Assembly: GCA_023246565.1 (NCBI GenBank)
Contig: JAHFIE010000027.1
Span: 1 to 15,581, forward strand
Source of the DNA: Candidatus Magasanikiibacteriota bacterium
Lineage (GTDB): Bacteria; Patescibacteriota; Patescibacteriia; Magasanikbacterales; UBA922
Direction: 5' to 3'
DNA length: 15,581 nt
Shown here: in pieces, positions 13,969 through 15,581 of the stretch
How positions within the stretch are numbered: position 1 is the stretch's first letter
Layout: every line of letters starts with the position of its first letter
Position numbers and translations under genes: made by a program
Notes under the pieces: model-generated
The model's database searches: none
Told to the model about the DNA's origin: nothing
The model's input: only the letters and a program-made list of their open reading frames with translations

Positions 13969-14111
13969 ATGGTCAATTATGGTTATCATTGCCATTCGTG
14001 AGCAGATTACCCGATTGACGGCTCACTCACTAATGATTTTTTTGGTTTTGTAATCCGAAAAAATTTACTCAACCAAAAAAATCAATTGCGCTGATAACCA
14101 TAATTGACCAT
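13969..14111. repeat. 143-bp nested inverted-repeat element (MITE-like or structured RNA)
   Basis: The outer arms (13969-13988 and 14092-14111) are perfect 20-base inverted repeats containing TGGTCAATTATGGTTATCA. Inside lie two further independent stems: GTGAGC/GCTCAC (13998-14003, 14021-14026) and a perfect 14-bp stem TGATTTTTTTGGTT/AACCAAAAAAATCA (14034-14047, 14071-14084). The whole folds without conflict into a three-way junction. It encodes nothing. It may be a miniature mobile element, a folded non-coding RNA, or a compound terminator for the RNase gene. No clear target-site duplication flanks it. Confidence 0.65.
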
Positions 14112-14132
14112 TCAATTTTTATAGATTAAGAT
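14104..14132 (+). promoter_or_regulatory. Promoter of the L,D-transpeptidase gene (TTGACC-17-TAAGAT)
   Basis: TTGACC (14104-14109, 5/6 match) lies within the right arm of the repeat element. TAAGAT (14127-14132, 4/6) follows after 17 bases, outside the element. The predicted start near 14139 gives a leader of about 41 bases. If real, the element supplies the -35 of this gene. Confidence 0.4.
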
Positions 14133-14147
14133 GTCTTTTTTAGATTC

Positions 14148-14173
14148 AGGAGTACTATTTGAATAATTTTTGA
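14148..14173 (+). promoter_or_regulatory. SD with four-codon mini-ORF in the L,D-transpeptidase leader
   Basis: AGGAG (14148-14152) is too far (27 bases) from the ATG at 14180. It is well placed, 6 bases away, for a TTG at 14159 that opens TTG-AAT-AAT-TTT-TGA, ending 6 bases before the real ATG. It may act through re-initiation, or the AGGAG may be chance. Confidence 0.25.
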
Positions 14174-14179
14174 TTTGGT

Positions 14180-14959
14180 ATGCGATTATATACATTTTTA
14201 TTTGTTCTAATTATTCAGATTTTATTGTTGTACCCGCCAATAGTTCACGCCGCAGAATTCGCTGCTGATTCAGACAAAGATGGGCTTATTGATCAGCAAG
14301 AAACTACCGTATATTTTACTGATCCTCAAAATGCTGATACTGATAAAGATGGTTTTACTGATGGTGAAGAAATCATATCCGGTCATTCACCTCATATCGC
14401 CAAGAAAAAATTACATGAACATGACTATGATAAGGATGGGCTCAATGATTATTTGGAAATTGCTTTTGGTACGAGCATTGGTTTAGGCGATACTGATGGT
14501 GATGGTCACCCTGATTATGATGAAGTGATGCATGGGTATAATCCGCTCGACATGAGTCCACTCGCTACATTTCCTCTTCGCGTTGAGGTTGATTTATCAA
14601 CACAAACACTGGTGTATGTGGTGAATGAAAAAAAAGTAAAAGAATTTCCAGTTTCAACAGGAAATCCGCAAACACCAACACCACCCGGAACCTATGAAGT
14701 TATGCGTGTGGTGCCCATTGCTCGCTATGTTGGTCCAGGATATGATTTGCCGAATGTGAAGTGGAATATACAGTTTCGCAAAGGTGGTTATTTTATTCAC
14801 GGTGCGTATTGGCATAATGATTTTGGTAAAAAAACTCGTTCCCATGGCTGTGTAAATATGCGCACGGCTGATGCTGGGTGGTTGTACCAGTATATGAAGC
14901 CCGGTATTCCTGTGGTAGTAAAAGGTACAACACCAAAAAGAAGAATTGTTGGAACATAA
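14180..14959 (+). CDS. Secreted L,D-transpeptidase with four thrombospondin type-3 calcium repeats
   Basis: The 259-residue protein has a signal peptide (1-24, long hydrophobic core, cleavage near VHA-AEF). Four calcium-binding repeats of the DxDxDG type follow: DSDKDGLID (30-38), DTDKDGFTD (53-61), DYDKDGLND (82-90) and DTDGDGHPD (104-112). Residues about 132-250 are a YkuD-type L,D-transpeptidase domain with catalytic FIHG (H207) and SHGCVN (H222, nucleophile C224). The enzyme forms 3-3 cross-links in peptidoglycan or attaches proteins to it; the repeats probably give a rigid, calcium-stabilised spacer. All catalytic residues are present. No usable SD precedes the ATG at 14180; an in-frame TGA just upstream rules out a longer start. 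The combination fits the wall of a monoderm-like cell and pairs with murJ. A hairpin follows the stop directly. Confidence 0.92.
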   Translation: MRLYTFLFVLIIQILLLYPPIVHAAEFAADSDKDGLIDQQETTVYFTDPQNADTDKDGFTDGEEIISGHSPHIAKKKLHEHDYDKDGLNDYLEIAFGTSIGLGDTDGDGHPDYDEVMHGYNPLDMSPLATFPLRVEVDLSTQTLVYVVNEKKVKEFPVSTGNPQTPTPPGTYEVMRVVPIARYVGPGYDLPNVKWNIQFRKGGYFIHGAYWHNDFGKKTRSHGCVNMRTADAGWLYQYMKPGIPVVVKGTTPKRRIVGT

Positions 14960-14980
14960 AAAAACAGCCCGAAGGCTGTT
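14960..14980 (-). terminator. Terminator-like hairpin facing against both flanking genes
   Basis: AACAGCC (14963-14969) and GGCTGTT (14974-14980) form a 7-bp stem with a CGAA loop, directly after the L,D-transpeptidase stop. On the minus strand the loop reads TTCG and a run of seven T, counting the stem's last two, leads into the stop codon, an excellent intrinsic terminator. On the plus strand only a poor T-run follows. GGAACA (14951-14956) can also pair with TGTTCC (14977-14982), giving an alternative fold. Confidence 0.6.
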
Positions 14981-14993
14981 CCATGTATTTTGT

Positions 14994-15581
14994 ATGTTGT
15001 TTAAGCTCATTTCCCCGTACAAACCTGCCGGTGACCAGCCGCAAGCCATTGCGAGTCTGGTTTCAGGCTTGCAAAAAAACTTGAGCAAACAAGTCCTTTT
15101 AGGAGTAACCGGATCTGGTAAAACATTTACCATTGCCAATGTTATTGAACAAACACAATTACCCACACTCGTTATTGCGCATAATAAAACTTTGGCTGCA
15201 CAACTCTGCAATGAGTTTCGTGAATTTTTTCCCGAAAATGCGGTGGAGTATTTTGTGAGTTATTATGATTATTATCAGCCCGAGGCCTATATGCCCGGGT
15301 CTGACACCTATATTGAAAAAGAAGCGCAGGTGAATGAAGAAATTGATCGTTTGCGCCATGCTTGTACGCAAGCGCTTTTGACACGGCGTGATGTAATTAT
15401 TGTTGCTTCAGTTTCAGCAATTTATGGTTTGGGGTCTCCCGCAGAATATGAAAAAATTGTTTTGCACCTCCGTGTGGGTGACAAATTGGATCGAACGGCA
15501 GTGCTCCAACAATTGATTGATATGCAATTTACGCGTACGAACACGGATTTAACGCGTGGGACTTTTCGTTTGCGTGGACAG
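14994..15581 (+). CDS. uvrB: Excinuclease ABC subunit B (UvrB), partial (N-terminal 196 residues; runs off the window)
   Basis: The frame is open from the ATG at 14994 to the window end. It reads FKLISPYKPAGDQPQAI, the standard UvrB start; a TTG one codon later is a less likely alternative. Visible motifs: Walker A GVTGSGKT (37-44), NKTLAAQL (64-71), the damage-sensing beta-hairpin region YYDYYQPEAYMP (90-101) and SVSAIYGLG (139-147). UvrB verifies DNA lesions after loading by UvrA and positions UvrC for incision in nucleotide excision repair. It lies 34 bases after the L,D-transpeptidase stop, with a hairpin between them and no SD, so whether it has its own promoter is unclear. About 70% of the protein is missing from the window because of the edge, not because the gene is broken. 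Confidence 0.95.
   Translation, partial: MLFKLISPYKPAGDQPQAIASLVSGLQKNLSKQVLLGVTGSGKTFTIANVIEQTQLPTLVIAHNKTLAAQLCNEFREFFPENAVEYFVSYYDYYQPEAYMPGSDTYIEKEAQVNEEIDRLRHACTQALLTRRDVIIVASVSAIYGLGSPAEYEKIVLHLRVGDKLDRTAVLQQLIDMQFTRTNTDLTRGTFRLRGQ

Noticed and set aside
13969..14111. Integron attC site
   Set aside because: The size is similar, but the arm ends do not match the RYYYAAC/GTTRRRY core pair, and no integrase or cassette array is visible.
14654..15384. Minus-strand frames of 70-185 codons across the L,D-transpeptidase end and uvrB
   Set aside because: They are antisense to two recognisable genes, and one crosses the terminator-like hairpin; no start signals or family features were seen.

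Overview
The window looks like a bacterial chromosome segment, most likely from a Patescibacteria/CPR (candidate phyla radiation) genome. That is an inference from the gene mix: tightly packed AT-rich housekeeping genes, most without a Shine-Dalgarno (SD) sequence; very small membrane proteins; a lone PemK/MazF-type toxin; a thrombospondin-type-3/L,D-transpeptidase fusion; and a PlsC acyltransferase fused to a HAD phosphatase. No rRNA, tRNA, CRISPR array, transposase or phage gene was recognised. Two genes are cut by the window edges: an unknown gene at 1-950 (minus) and uvrB at 14994-15581 (plus).

Layout. 1-950 (minus): unrecognised protein with about 50% GC (hand estimate) and its own strong promoter and SD. 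951-1185: divergent promoter region. 1186-2646 (plus): acyltransferase-HAD fusion. 2647-2704: short convergent gap with a GC-rich hairpin. 2705-3232 (minus): small secreted or lipoprotein-like protein, again GC-rich, with a consensus-like promoter and strong SD. 3384-5983 (minus): overlapping set recJ > rnhA-type RNase HI > nucleoside-2-deoxyribosyltransferase-like protein. 5984-6117: gap crowded with palindromes, ending in a terminator-like hairpin. 6118-6516 (minus): PemK/MazF-type toxin with its own promoter and perfect SD. 6599-7386 (minus): three small membrane proteins, one a 32-residue ORF lying out of frame between the other two. 7468-12519 (minus): single-span membrane protein > CorA-type transporter > murJ > lepA, with gaps of 5, 10 and 6 bases. 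12520-12586: divergent gap. 12587-13951 (plus): beta-CASP metallo-beta-lactamase RNase. 13952-14179: gap holding a 143-bp nested inverted-repeat element. 14180-14959 (plus): secreted L,D-transpeptidase with four calcium-binding repeats. 14994-end (plus): uvrB.

The recognisable genes cover DNA repair and replication (RecJ, RNase HI, UvrB), translation and RNA turnover (LepA, beta-CASP RNase), cell wall (MurJ, L,D-transpeptidase), lipid (PlsC-HAD) and ion transport (CorA). Two kinds of gene stand out. The AT-rich core genes mostly lack SD sequences, and some have very short predicted leaders. The two GC-rich genes (1-950, 2705-3232) and the toxin each have a good sigma70-type promoter and a strong SD, as expected for accessory or acquired genes.

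No obviously new multi-gene defence or mobile system is visible. The items most worth a second look are the nested inverted-repeat element at 13969-14111, the hidden 32-residue ORF at 6969-7067, the palindrome array upstream of recJ, the two terminator-like hairpins that face against their flanking genes, and the two GC-rich unknown genes.
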